A DNA stretch of 64,000 nucleotides from Actinomadura macra NBRC 14102. GTDB lineage: Bacteria; Actinomycetota; Actinomycetes; Streptosporangiales; Streptosporangiaceae. The notes under the pieces were generated by a model. It was not told the DNA's origin, made no database searches, and saw only the letters and a list, made by a program, of their open reading frames with translations. The translations under genes were made by a program, and so were the position numbers. This document shows positions 27,099-34,760 of this stretch, piece after piece; position 1 is the stretch's first letter; each line of letters starts with the position of its first letter. The stretch covers positions 434,001-498,000 of the forward strand of contig NZ_BCQT01000002.1 of the NCBI RefSeq assembly GCF_001552215.1, read 5' to 3'.

Positions 27099-27914
27099 TC
27101 AGCCCTGGACGAGGTGACCGCGGATCTCGGCGGCGACCTTGTCGGGGACGTCGAGGGTCGGGAAGTGCGTCGGGCCGCCGAGCACGTGGTAGTCGAACCA
27201 CGGGTGCCCGGCGCGGAACTCGATCTGCGCGCGCTCGTACTCGGGGTCGGTGGGCTGGGAGAACAGGTGCTTGACCGGACGGGGTTCGGTGAGGCCGGCC
27301 ATCCGCTGGAGCGGGGAGCCGAACTCGGCGTAGGCGCCCGCGATGACCCGGCAGGAGCGGGCCCACATCTCGAACCCGAACCCGGACATCTCCTCGTCCA
27401 GGTGGCGCCGCACACGCTCGTGGTCCCGGCCGTTCAGCCACACCTCGTACAGGTTCCGCCTGCCCTCGATCCAGCGGGCCGGGTCCTGGATGGCGGCGAG
27501 CCCGGCGGCGAACTCCGGAGCCGGGGGAGTCATCAACCAGTCGGCGACGAGGATCCGCGGCACGCGCGCGGTGCCGACACGCTCGGCGATCTCCAGGAGC
27601 GCCCAGCCTCCGTGCGAGTGGGACAGCGGGAGGAAACGGTCGACGCCGAGGGCGTCCAGGACGGCGATGGTGTCGGCGGCCTGCTCGCGGTAGCCGAAGT
27701 CGGCGACCGGGGTGCGGTCCTCGCCGTGCCCGCGCCAGTCGACGCACAGAACGCGCAGATCGTCGCTCAGGAACGGAACGAGTTGGTCGAAGAGCCGATG
27801 GTCGTGGCACCAGCCGCTCAGGAGCACGACGGTGGGCGCCCCCCGCGGCCCCTGGTCCTGGTAGCTGATCGGGTTGCCGTCGATCCAGAGGGTCTTCAGG
27901 TCGGTGTGGGTCAT
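27099..27914 (-). CDS. Cofactor-independent 2,4-dioxygenase, Hod/AqdC type
   Basis: 271 residues, an alpha/beta-hydrolase fold. It is close to HodC of Arthrobacter, which cleaves 1H-3-hydroxy-4-oxoquinaldine to N-acetylanthranilate and CO without metal or flavin; AqdC does the same to the Pseudomonas quinolone signal. Shared segments are GWCHDHR, RGHG, SHSHGGW, VADWLM, LFSQPT and GGPTHFP. The residues recalled as catalytic in HodC (H38, S101, D126, W160, H251) fall here at H37, S100, D125, W159 and H250. A plain serine hydrolase is unlikely given the CHDH motif. It starts nine bases after the FAD monooxygenase stop with GAGAGGAAGG upstream, so both are made together. The substrate is inferred from the family, not shown. 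Confidence 0.85.
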   Translation of the reverse strand: MTHTDLKTLWIDGNPISYQDQGPRGAPTVVLLSGWCHDHRLFDQLVPFLSDDLRVLCVDWRGHGEDRTPVADFGYREQAADTIAVLDALGVDRFLPLSHSHGGWALLEIAERVGTARVPRILVADWLMTPPAPEFAAGLAAIQDPARWIEGRRNLYEVWLNGRDHERVRRHLDEEMSGFGFEMWARSCRVIAGAYAEFGSPLQRMAGLTEPRPVKHLFSQPTDPEYERAQIEFRAGHPWFDYHVLGGPTHFPTLDVPDKVAAEIRGHLVQG

Positions 27915-27923
27915 GCCTTCCTC

Positions 27924-29084
27924 TCAGTGGCCGCCGGCGAACCGGCCCGCGCCGGTCGGGACCGTCAGTGCCGCCCGCAGCCGGGACGCGCCGAGACGCG
28001 GCAGGTACCTGCTGCCCTTCAGCAGGGACGCGCGGGCGGCGTCGGGAACGTAGTTGAGCCGGCCGAGCCGGTGGGACCAGCGCTGGGTGTGCTCGACCGT
28101 CGGCCGTTCGGCGTACTCCCAGTCGCGGAGCAACTGGTCGACGGGGGCGGCGGAGCCGCTGAGGGCGTCGGCCAGGCCGAGGGCGCTCATCATCGCGCAG
28201 CCGCCGCCCTGCCCGAGGTAGGGCGGCTGCGCGTGCGCGGCGTCGCCGAGGAACGCCAGCCTGCCCATGGACCAGCGGGTGAGGGTGAGGAACTGGAAGG
28301 TGTCCCAGCGCCCCGGGAGCCCGGCGCATGCGCTCAGCAGGGTCTCCAGATGGGGGAACGAGCGGATCCACGCCGCGGTGTCGACCGGTATGCGGCTCGC
28401 CGCCCGGTCCCGCTCGTCGGCGACGAGGGCGACGTACAGGCTGCTCTCGCTGCTGGGCGTGTACAGGACGCGGCGCCGTCCACTGAAGTACTCGATGTAC
28501 TTGCCCTGATCCTGTTCAGCCACGAACCCGGACGAGCGAGGCACCGTGAGCCGCGTCGCGCCCTGCCTCGCCTGGGCGCGGTGGGCCACGATGTCGTACT
28601 GGCCGCGGATCCGGGAGTTCACCCCGTCCGCGGCGAGCACGACGTCGGCGCGGGACGCCTCACCGGAACGCGTGATGACGCGGCCGTCGGGGCTCGCCTC
28701 GACGACCTCCGAGCCGGTGCGGATGTCCACCCCGGCCTTCTCGGCGCCGCCGATGAGCGTGCTGATCAGGTGATCCCGCATGATGGTGAGCACGCGCGCC
28801 TGGCCGGGCCCGTTGATGGGCACCTCCTCGACGACGCGGTCGCGGTGGTCGCGGGTCTCCAGCACCGGGCCGACGTGCGCGTTGAACGCGGCCTCCTCGT
28901 ACAGGCCCAATGCCTCCAGCGTGGCCAGGCCGTTGCCCCACACGTAGATGCCGGCGCCGATCGCGCGGATCTCGGTGTCGCGCTCGTGCAGGCGCACCGA
29001 CCAGCCACGCTGAGCCAGCGCGGTCGCGGCGGTGAGCCCGGCCAGCCCGGCCCCGATCACTTCCGCGGTCTTCCTCGGCTGCAC
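27924..29084 (-). CDS. FAD-dependent monooxygenase, aromatic hydroxylase type
   Basis: 386 residues, class A flavin monooxygenase. The FAD-binding VIGAGLAGLTAA is at residues 9-20, the DG motif AADGVNSRIRG at about 151-161, and the GD motif FLGDAAHAQPPYLGQGGG at about 279-295. The family uses NAD(P)H and O2 to hydroxylate aromatic rings. In quinaldine and alkylquinolone breakdown the step before Hod/AqdC is a C3 hydroxylation by such an enzyme, and this gene is directly ahead of the Hod-like gene. The match of function is inference. A GTG start is read with GGAGG eight bases upstream. It is the first gene of the cassette operon. Confidence 0.85.
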   Translation of the reverse strand: MQPRKTAEVIGAGLAGLTAATALAQRGWSVRLHERDTEIRAIGAGIYVWGNGLATLEALGLYEEAAFNAHVGPVLETRDHRDRVVEEVPINGPGQARVLTIMRDHLISTLIGGAEKAGVDIRTGSEVVEASPDGRVITRSGEASRADVVLAADGVNSRIRGQYDIVAHRAQARQGATRLTVPRSSGFVAEQDQGKYIEYFSGRRRVLYTPSSESSLYVALVADERDRAASRIPVDTAAWIRSFPHLETLLSACAGLPGRWDTFQFLTLTRWSMGRLAFLGDAAHAQPPYLGQGGGCAMMSALGLADALSGSAAPVDQLLRDWEYAERPTVEHTQRWSHRLGRLNYVPDAARASLLKGSRYLPRLGASRLRAALTVPTGAGRFAGGH

Positions 29085-29181
29085 GGTCGTTTCCTCCCGG
29101 TCGGGTGATGCGGCATCAGGTGTGGTGTGATGCAGACCATCTTGTGACCAGGGCTCATACCTGACTAATGCTTCTTTCGCA

Positions 29182-29223
29182 GAAGGGCATAACGAGACGG
29201 CTATACGTCTCGTTATGCCCTTC
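29182..29223. promoter_or_regulatory. 18-bp perfect inverted repeat upstream of the monooxygenase operon
   Basis: Arms GAAGGGCATAACGAGACG and its exact complement flank GCTATA. It is about 100 bases before the monooxygenase start. The minus strand has TATAGC in the loop, a possible -10, so a repressor bound here would cover the promoter. No U-tract follows on either strand, which argues against a terminator. Confidence 0.6.
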
Positions 29224-29305
29224 AGCCACTTCGACCCAGATCGCCGATCCTGACCGGCTTCTGCGCGCTAGAAGACTCGCCGACGCTCCAGAGCGGGATC
29301 GGACC

Positions 29306-29353
29306 TCAGGCGCCGAGCTCGTCGGCCGCCGTGGCGCTGCTGTCGCGCAGGAA
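29306..29353. repeat. Right copy of the 48-bp direct repeat
   Basis: The 3' end of the DUF3151 gene, stop codon included. It is repeated at 25585-25632 with two mismatches. This is the pattern left when an element enters the 3' end of a gene and restores it. Confidence 0.9.
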
Positions 29354-29716
29354 CGTCTTGCACCGCTCGGCCTCGTCGTCCTCGCCGATCGCGGCGGCGG
29401 CCCGGCCGAGGGCGTGCAGGGCCCGCAGGAAGCCCCGGTTCGGCTCGTGCTCCCACGGTACGGGCCCCTGCCCCCTCCAACCGGCCCGGCGCAGCTGGTC
29501 GAGGCCCCGGTGGTAGCCGGTGCGCGCGAACGCGTAGGAGTCGATGACACCGCCCCTGGCGAAGGCACGGTCGGCCAGCTCGGCCCACGCCCCCGGGTGA
29601 TCCGGGTGACGCGCGGCCACCTCGAACGGGTCCACGCCGTTCGCCAGGGCCTCGCGGGCCTCTGCGTTGTCCGGCAGTTCGGTCGGAGGCAGGCCGCCGA
29701 GCAGGTTCTGGGTCAT
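29306..29716 (-). CDS. DUF3151 family protein
   Basis: 136 residues, full length for this actinobacterial family of unknown function. The conserved core is NLLGGLPPTELPDN, FARTGYHRGLDQLRRAGWRG and PWEHEPNRGFLRALHALGRA. The ATG that gives MTQNLLGG matches relatives; one three codons earlier is possible. In M. tuberculosis the homologue lies near purA and fba, as here. Its last 16 codons form the right direct repeat. The protein itself is intact. Confidence 0.88.
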   Translation of the reverse strand: MTQNLLGGLPPTELPDNAEAREALANGVDPFEVAARHPDHPGAWAELADRAFARGGVIDSYAFARTGYHRGLDQLRRAGWRGQGPVPWEHEPNRGFLRALHALGRAAAAIGEDDEAERCKTFLRDSSATAADELGA

Positions 29717-29772
29717 GCGGGTCATCGTAAGTCGACGTGGCCCGTCCGCATCAACCCGGGTGGCATGCGTGG

Positions 29773-30321
29773 TCACGGCATGGGCAGCGGCAACCGGAAC
29801 CGCGTGGCGCCCTCCGCGGTCCGGGACGTCGCCGTGGGCCACGCGTCGCGGACGGCGAGAACCACCTCCCGGTTGGTCTGGATGACGTCCGCGCGGAACT
29901 CGGTGATCCCCCGCCGTCCGGCCAGCCCGGCGAGGTCGGCCACCAGCCGCCCCCCGATTCCGCACCGCTGCCAGGGATCGGCGACCAGCACGGCGATCTC
30001 CGCCCGCCACGTCGATTGATCGTCCCGGACGTACTCGGCGATCCCGATGATCTCGCCCGCCAGCAACGCGACCATGGCCTCCCGGTCCCAGTGGTCGAGC
30101 CGGTCCATCGCCCGGACGTAGTGATCGGGGATGCGCGGCGTCCCCGAGAAGAACCGCAGATAGAGGCTGTTCCTGGACAGATGCCTCGACATTCGCCGCA
30201 GCCGCTCCCGGTCCCCCACCCCGTACGGCCGGACCCGCACGTCCTCCAGGGTGGGCACCCCAGGCCACCCAGAAACCGGCGAAACGACCCGAGCAGCCCC
30301 GCGAACATCGAGTTGCGTCAT
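29773..30321 (-). CDS. GNAT-family N-acetyltransferase
   Basis: 182 residues. The acetyl-CoA loop is in AVLVADPWQRCGIGGRLVADL, with QRCGIGG as the Q/RxxGxG motif. The N-terminal segment VRVRPYGVGDRERLRRMSRH is typical of acetyltransferases fused or allied to acetate or propionate regulation, but the acceptor is not known. The start is uncertain: the chosen ATG lies inside an inverted repeat, and the domain itself begins about 30 residues later. It follows the HxlR gene by 90 bases. Confidence 0.78.
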   Translation of the reverse strand: MTQLDVRGAARVVSPVSGWPGVPTLEDVRVRPYGVGDRERLRRMSRHLSRNSLYLRFFSGTPRIPDHYVRAMDRLDHWDREAMVALLAGEIIGIAEYVRDDQSTWRAEIAVLVADPWQRCGIGGRLVADLAGLAGRRGITEFRADVIQTNREVVLAVRDAWPTATSRTAEGATRFRLPLPMP

Positions 30322-30358
30322 GCAACCCATTGCACCGCACAAAGTTGCGTGAAGCAAC
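30312..30358. promoter_or_regulatory. Two GTTGC-N5-GCAAC operator-like boxes
   Basis: Box 1 (30312-30326) and box 2 (30344-30358) share arms GTTGC/GCAAC with five-base centres, and the centres are 32 bases apart, three helical turns. They lie between the HxlR gene and the GNAT gene, and box 1 covers the possible GNAT start codon. Confidence 0.6.
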
Positions 30359-30411
30359 TGGAGTTTCATGCCTGGCAGGCTTGGGGGCCACACCTGCCGT
30401 GCTGGCTGGGG

Positions 30412-30861
30412 TCAGAGTCCTGGGCCGGGGCGGGGTTCTACGTCGCTGGGGCCTAGGTGTGCGTCGCAGGTGTCGCAGGTGAAGCGGGGGGTGAGGATGC
30501 CGGGGCAGCCCTGGTGGCCTATGAGCAGGGGTGGGCCGTCGGGGGCGTAGTGGCGGTCCCCCCACATCAGGAGGGTCATCATGGCGGGCCACAGTTCGAC
30601 GCCCTTGCGGGTGAGGCGGTATTCGAAGCGTTCGGGGCGGTCCTGGTAGGGGACGCGGCGCATGATGCCCTCGTCGCACAGGCGGGAGAGGCGTTCGGTC
30701 AGGACGTTGCGGGCCACGCCCAGGGCGTCCTGGAAGTCGTCGAAGCGCCGGATGCCCTCGAAGGCGCTGCGGATCACGAGCAGGGTCCAGCGGTCGCCCA
30801 CGACCTCCAGGGAGCGGGCGATCGAGCAGTTCTGTGACTCGTACGTGCGGGGCAGTGCCAC
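30412..30861 (-). CDS. HxlR-family transcriptional regulator
   Basis: 149 residues. The HxlR winged helix reads CSIARSLEVVGDRWTLLVIR, then FDDFQDALGVARNVLTERLS. The conserved N-terminal cysteine is C12, which is the redox sensor in YodB-type members. The C-terminus adds CPGILTPRFTCDTCDAHLG, three more cysteines that could bind zinc. It is probably a repressor of itself or of the GNAT gene through the two boxes between them. A GTG start. Confidence 0.85.
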   Translation of the reverse strand: MALPRTYESQNCSIARSLEVVGDRWTLLVIRSAFEGIRRFDDFQDALGVARNVLTERLSRLCDEGIMRRVPYQDRPERFEYRLTRKGVELWPAMMTLLMWGDRHYAPDGPPLLIGHQGCPGILTPRFTCDTCDAHLGPSDVEPRPGPGL

Positions 30862-30893
30862 GCCTTCGAGGTTACCGGAGTCCTGTCATGAAA

Positions 30894-30926
30894 CGCGGGG
30901 CCCGAACCGCAGGTCCGGGCCCCGCG
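30894..30926 (-). terminator. Hairpin terminator of fba
   Basis: An 11-base-pair stem, CGCGGGGCCCG with its complement, and an 11-base loop just past the fba stop. Confidence 0.7.
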
Positions 30927-30929
30927 GGG

Positions 30930-31952
30930 TCACTTCAGCCTCTTGCCGGCCGACAGCAGGTGCTCGCTGGCCTCGGTGACGCGCGCCGCCATCGCGGCCT
31001 CGGCGGCCTTGCCCCAGGAGCGCGGGTCGTACTGCTTCTTGTTGCCGACCTCGCCGTCGACCTTCAGCACCCCGTCGTAGTTACGGAACATGTGGTCGGC
31101 GATCGGACGGGTGAACGCGTACTGGGTGTCGGTGTCGACGTTCATCTTGATCACGCCGTAGGAGACGGCCTCCCGGATCTCTTCCAGGCTGGAGCCGGAG
31201 CCGCCGTGGAACACCAGGTCGAACGGCTTCTCCTTGCCGTACTTGGAGCCGACCGCGTCCTGGATCTCCTTCAGGACCTCCGGGCGGAGCTTGACGGAAC
31301 CGGGCTTGTAGACGCCGTGGACGTTCCCGAACGTCGCGGCGAGGATGTAGCGGCCCTTCTCGCCGACGCCGACGGCCTCGGCGGTGGCGATGGCGTCGCC
31401 GGGCGTGGTGTAGAGCTTCTCGTTGATCTCGTTGGCGACGCCGTCCTCCTCGCCGCCGACGACGCCGATCTCCATCTCCATGATGATGCGGGCCTTGGCG
31501 CACTCTTCAAGGAGGCCCGTGGCGATCTGCAGGTTCTCCTCCAGCGGCACGGCGGAGCCGTCCCACATGTGGGACTGGAACAGGGGCTCCTCGCCGCGCG
31601 CCACCCGCTCCTGGGAAATCTTGATCAGCGGGCGCATGAAGCCGTCGAGCTTGTCCTTGGGACAGTGGTCGGTGTGCAGGGCGATGTTCACCGGGTACTT
31701 GGCGGCGACGACGCGGGCGTACTCGGCCAGCGCGGTGGAGCCGGTGACCATGTCCTTCACCGTGGAGCCGGAAAGGTACTCGGCGCCTCCGGTGGACACC
31801 TGGACTATCCCGTCGCTCTCCGCCTCGGCGAAGCCGCGCAGCGCGGCGTTCAGCGTCTGGCTGGACGTCACGTTGATGGCGGGATAGGCGAAGCCGTCCT
31901 GCTTCGCTCGGTCGAGCATCTCCGCGTAGACCTCGGGCGTTGCGATGGGCAT
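30930..31952 (-). CDS. fba: Class II fructose-bisphosphate aldolase
   Basis: 340 residues. It splits fructose 1,6-bisphosphate in glycolysis and works in reverse for gluconeogenesis. Zinc ligands are in ALHTDHCPKDKLDG, EMEIGVVGGEEDG, GNVHGVY and VFHGGSGSS; the phosphate loop VIKMNVDTDTQ follows. The ATG gives MPIATPEVYAEML, and AAAGGA lies ten bases upstream. A longer frame is discarded. It is single and followed by a terminator. Confidence 0.95.
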   Translation of the reverse strand: MPIATPEVYAEMLDRAKQDGFAYPAINVTSSQTLNAALRGFAEAESDGIVQVSTGGAEYLSGSTVKDMVTGSTALAEYARVVAAKYPVNIALHTDHCPKDKLDGFMRPLIKISQERVARGEEPLFQSHMWDGSAVPLEENLQIATGLLEECAKARIIMEMEIGVVGGEEDGVANEINEKLYTTPGDAIATAEAVGVGEKGRYILAATFGNVHGVYKPGSVKLRPEVLKEIQDAVGSKYGKEKPFDLVFHGGSGSSLEEIREAVSYGVIKMNVDTDTQYAFTRPIADHMFRNYDGVLKVDGEVGNKKQYDPRSWGKAAEAAMAARVTEASEHLLSAGKRLK

Positions 31953-32278
31953 TGTCAGCGTCCTTTCGTACGCAGCGGTGCCGCCGGGCATCCGGCCGGG
32001 CGGTAGCACCCGTCGACCGCGTACCCAGGTGAGCGCCCTGGTCACGCGGTCCGGGCAGGGCATGCCGTCCACGGTCAGTATTTCGTTGCGAGAGTCGCCC
32101 ACTCCACAGGGGGGCGCCGCATCGGCCAGTCTCCTGTCCCTGGATTGCTCGCCTCTGCGGAAGCACCAGTATCTCGGATTCCCGTGCGTACGCCAGCCTG
32201 CTGCTCAGGGGTGTCCGGACGGCGCGTCAGGTGCGGTTTCCCACCTATTCGCAGCGTCAGGACGGGTACGCTCGCTGT

Positions 32279-33022
32279 GTGGATCTCACGACCCTTCCCC
32301 TTGACATCACCGAGTGGCTGCACCCGACCGCCTGGTTGCAGCTGTTCGGCACGTTCGCGACGATCGGCGTCCTCGCGATCATCTTCGCGGAGACCGGACT
32401 GCTGATCGGCTGCATCCTGCCGGGCGACTCGCTGCTGTTCACGGCGGGGATCCTCACGGCGGTCTCGACCGTCAACGGGCAGGAATTCCAGCCGCTGTCG
32501 CTGCCCTGGCTGCTGATCGGCGGCCCGATCGCCGCGATCACCGGCGCGCAGCTCGGGCACTGGCTCGGCGCGCGCTATGGCCGCAGACTCTTCGAACGAC
32601 CCGATTCCAAGATCTTCCGGCAGGAGTGGGTGGAGAAGGCCGAGTACTACTTCAACCGGTTCGGCCCGGCCAGGGCGGTCGTCCTGGCGCGGTTCATCCC
32701 CATCGTGCGGACGTTCCTGAACCCGCTCGCCGGGATGCTCGGCATGGACACCCGCAAGTTCTTCATCTGGAACGTCGTCGGCGGCGTCATCTGGACGGAC
32801 GCCCTGTTCCTGCTCGGCCACTTCCTCGGCTCCGAGGTGCCCGACGTCGAGCGCTACATCCTGCCCGGCGTCGCCGTGATCCTGATCCTGTCGGTCATCC
32901 CCATCGTGCGCGAGATCATGAAGGGTCGCGGATCCTCGCACAAGGGGGCAAAGCACAACGGTACGAATAAGAATGGCTCTGAAGAGTCACGTCCGTCGCT
33001 CAGCGGTGACAGTTATCGCTAA
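32279..33022 (+). CDS. DedA-family membrane protein
   Basis: 247 residues, about five or six membrane segments. Conserved DedA marks are TGLLIGCILPGDSLLF, GAQLGHWLGARYGRR and ARFIPIVRTFLNPLAGMLGM. The family flips or transports lipids and helps membrane potential and drug tolerance. The GTG is seven bases past a TACGCT box and has no ribosome site, so the transcript is probably leaderless. It is divergent from fba. The C-terminus is a long polar tail (SSHKGAKHNGTNKNG). Confidence 0.9.
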   Translation: MDLTTLPLDITEWLHPTAWLQLFGTFATIGVLAIIFAETGLLIGCILPGDSLLFTAGILTAVSTVNGQEFQPLSLPWLLIGGPIAAITGAQLGHWLGARYGRRLFERPDSKIFRQEWVEKAEYYFNRFGPARAVVLARFIPIVRTFLNPLAGMLGMDTRKFFIWNVVGGVIWTDALFLLGHFLGSEVPDVERYILPGVAVILILSVIPIVREIMKGRGSSHKGAKHNGTNKNGSEESRPSLSGDSYR

Positions 33023-33031
33023 CCTCCCCAT

Positions 33032-33493
33032 GTGGGACGTCATCGGTCGGACCCTCGTGGTCTCGCGCGCATACTGATCGCGGCCGTAGCCGTGGTCGCC
33101 GCACTGACTCTGCTCGTCGTCGGCGGCACGGCTCTGGTGAACGCGGTCTCTGGCGATCCCGATCCCGATCCGACGACCGTCTCCCCGACACCGGGGGAGG
33201 GCGGGCAGAACAAGGCAGGTCCGAGCCGGACGCCGACTTCCGCGTCGGCGGTGCTGCCGCTCGTGATCACGGTGACCGGGCCGGCCACCGCCGTGGTCGT
33301 CCGGGTGGCCGACACCGGTGAGGTACTCACCCAGGGCACCCTGTCCACCGGCGATATCCGCAAGTACGAGGAAACGCCCCTCCAGGTCGTCGCCACCAAC
33401 GGCGGTTCGCTGCGGGTCGTGATCTACGGCAGGCAGCAGCCGGCGAAGCCGGCCGGCCAGCGCGGCCAATGGTTCGTGGCGGCGAGGGGCTGA
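33032..33493 (+). CDS. Membrane-anchored protein with an extracellular beta domain
   Basis: 153 residues. A basic start (MGRHRSDPRGLAR) and one membrane helix (about 13-37) are followed by a Pro/Thr-rich linker. The outer domain of about 85 residues (TVTGPATAVVVRVADTGEVL, then VVATNGGSLRVVIYGRQ) resembles the DUF4115 domain at the end of RodZ. It starts nine bases past the dedA stop and is probably co-transcribed. Function unknown. Confidence 0.72.
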   Translation: MGRHRSDPRGLARILIAAVAVVAALTLLVVGGTALVNAVSGDPDPDPTTVSPTPGEGGQNKAGPSRTPTSASAVLPLVITVTGPATAVVVRVADTGEVLTQGTLSTGDIRKYEETPLQVVATNGGSLRVVIYGRQQPAKPAGQRGQWFVAARG

Positions 33494-33520
33494 GCCACCC
33501 GGAACTCCCCCACGAACCTG

Positions 33521-34057
33521 TCAGCCGAGGCCCAGATCGGTGACGTCGAACGGGTGGCGGTACTCCAGACCCTCCGCGGCGATGCGTCCGGCGGCGCCGC
33601 GTTCCAGGATCGTGGCGACCGCGACCACCTCGGCGCCGGCCTCGCGGAGCGCCTCGACGGCGGTCAGCACCGAGCCGCCGGTGGTGGAGGTGTCCTCCAC
33701 GGCGAGGACGCGGCGTCCGGTCACGTCCGGGCCCTCGATGCGCCGCTGAAGCCCGTGCGCCTTGCCCGCCTTCCGGACGACGAACGCGTCCAGCTTCCGT
33801 CCGCGTGCGGCGGCCGCGTGGAGCATGGCGGCGGCGACCGGGTCGGCGCCGAGGGTGAGCCCGCCGACGGCGTCGTAGGCCAGGTCGGCGGTCTCGTCCA
33901 GCATCACCCGGCCGACGAGCGGCGCGACCGTCCCGTCCAGCGTCACCCGGCGCAGGTCCACATACCAGGACGCGCGCTTGCCGGAGGAGAGCACGAAGTC
34001 GCCGTGGACGACGGCCTTGTCCTTGATTGCGTTCAGCAGCTCATCACGATCGGTCAC
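33521..34057 (-). CDS. pyrE: Orotate phosphoribosyltransferase
   Basis: 178 residues. It makes OMP from orotate and PRPP. The PRPP-binding motif is VLAVEDTSTTGGSVLTAVEAL and the substrate region is GDFVLSSGKRASWYVD. The GTG start (VTDRDELLNAIKD) follows a TAGGGT -10 box by seven bases with no ribosome site, so leaderless translation is likely. No other pyr gene is near. It converges with the preceding gene. Confidence 0.93.
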   Translation of the reverse strand: MTDRDELLNAIKDKAVVHGDFVLSSGKRASWYVDLRRVTLDGTVAPLVGRVMLDETADLAYDAVGGLTLGADPVAAAMLHAAAARGRKLDAFVVRKAGKAHGLQRRIEGPDVTGRRVLAVEDTSTTGGSVLTAVEALREAGAEVVAVATILERGAAGRIAAEGLEYRHPFDVTDLGLG

Positions 34058-34172
34058 GGAAGGAACCCTATTCACCCTGCCCGGCGCCCGTGCACGCGCT
34101 CCGCCCGATACGGTTTCCGGAGGCGACGCGGCGGCGGGCCGCCTCGCGCACGGTGGTCGAGGCGGTGAGGAC

Positions 34173-34724
34173 GTGACGCCCGGTTCCCTCGTCCTGCTGC
34201 ACGCCCCGAACGCCACGTCCGCGTCCTGGGGCGACCTTCCGGAGATGCTGCGCTCCTACGGCCTGGACGTGATCGCCCCGGACGTACCGGACGGCACCGG
34301 AGCCCGCTATGTCGCCCACGTCTCTCTGATCATCAGCGCGACCGACCCGGTGGTCCCGCTCGTCCTGATCGCGCACGGCGCGGCGGGGCCGCTGCTGCCC
34401 GCCATCGCGCTGGCGCAGCGCGCGGCGCACCGTCCGGTGGGCGGTTACGTGTTCCTGGACGCGGACCTGCCGCGCCCCCTGCGCGCCCATGACCACGACC
34501 ACGACGCCCCGCGGGACGAGGGCCGGGTCCCGATACCCCCCGACTGGCCGGAGGCCCCCTGCGGCTATCTCCGCACCCATGCCGACCGCATCGGGGCGTC
34601 GGAGGGCGCGTCGCGGCACGGTCAGATGGTCAGGGAGGCCCGGCTGCGCGGCTGGCCGGTCATCGAGCACGAACCTCCGGCGGCGGTCGCCCAGGCACTC
34701 GGCGAGCTGGTCGCGACCCTGTGA
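34173..34724 (+). CDS. Alpha/beta-hydrolase-fold protein without a serine nucleophile
   Basis: 183 residues. It begins SLVLLHAPNATSASWGDL and continues to LIAHGAAGPLLPAIAL, the place of the nucleophile elbow GxSxG, where alanine replaces serine. A histidine-rich loop HDHDHDAP is odd. The fold is intact, so it may bind rather than cleave a substrate. It is divergent from pyrE. Not assigned a function. Confidence 0.6.
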   Translation: MTPGSLVLLHAPNATSASWGDLPEMLRSYGLDVIAPDVPDGTGARYVAHVSLIISATDPVVPLVLIAHGAAGPLLPAIALAQRAAHRPVGGYVFLDADLPRPLRAHDHDHDAPRDEGRVPIPPDWPEAPCGYLRTHADRIGASEGASRHGQMVREARLRGWPVIEHEPPAAVAQALGELVATL

Positions 34725-34753
34725 CGTGCGGGGACGTGCGGGGACGTGCGGGC
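34724..34753. repeat. Three tandem 10-bp repeats
   Basis: ACGTGCGGGG in three copies, the last ending in C, across the hydrolase stop codon and the short gap to the next gene. Confidence 0.75.
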
Positions 34754-34760
34754 GCGGAGG

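Noticed and set aside
29182..29223. The 18-bp inverted repeat as a rho-independent terminator
   Set aside because: No U-tract on either strand and only moderate GC; operator reading preferred.
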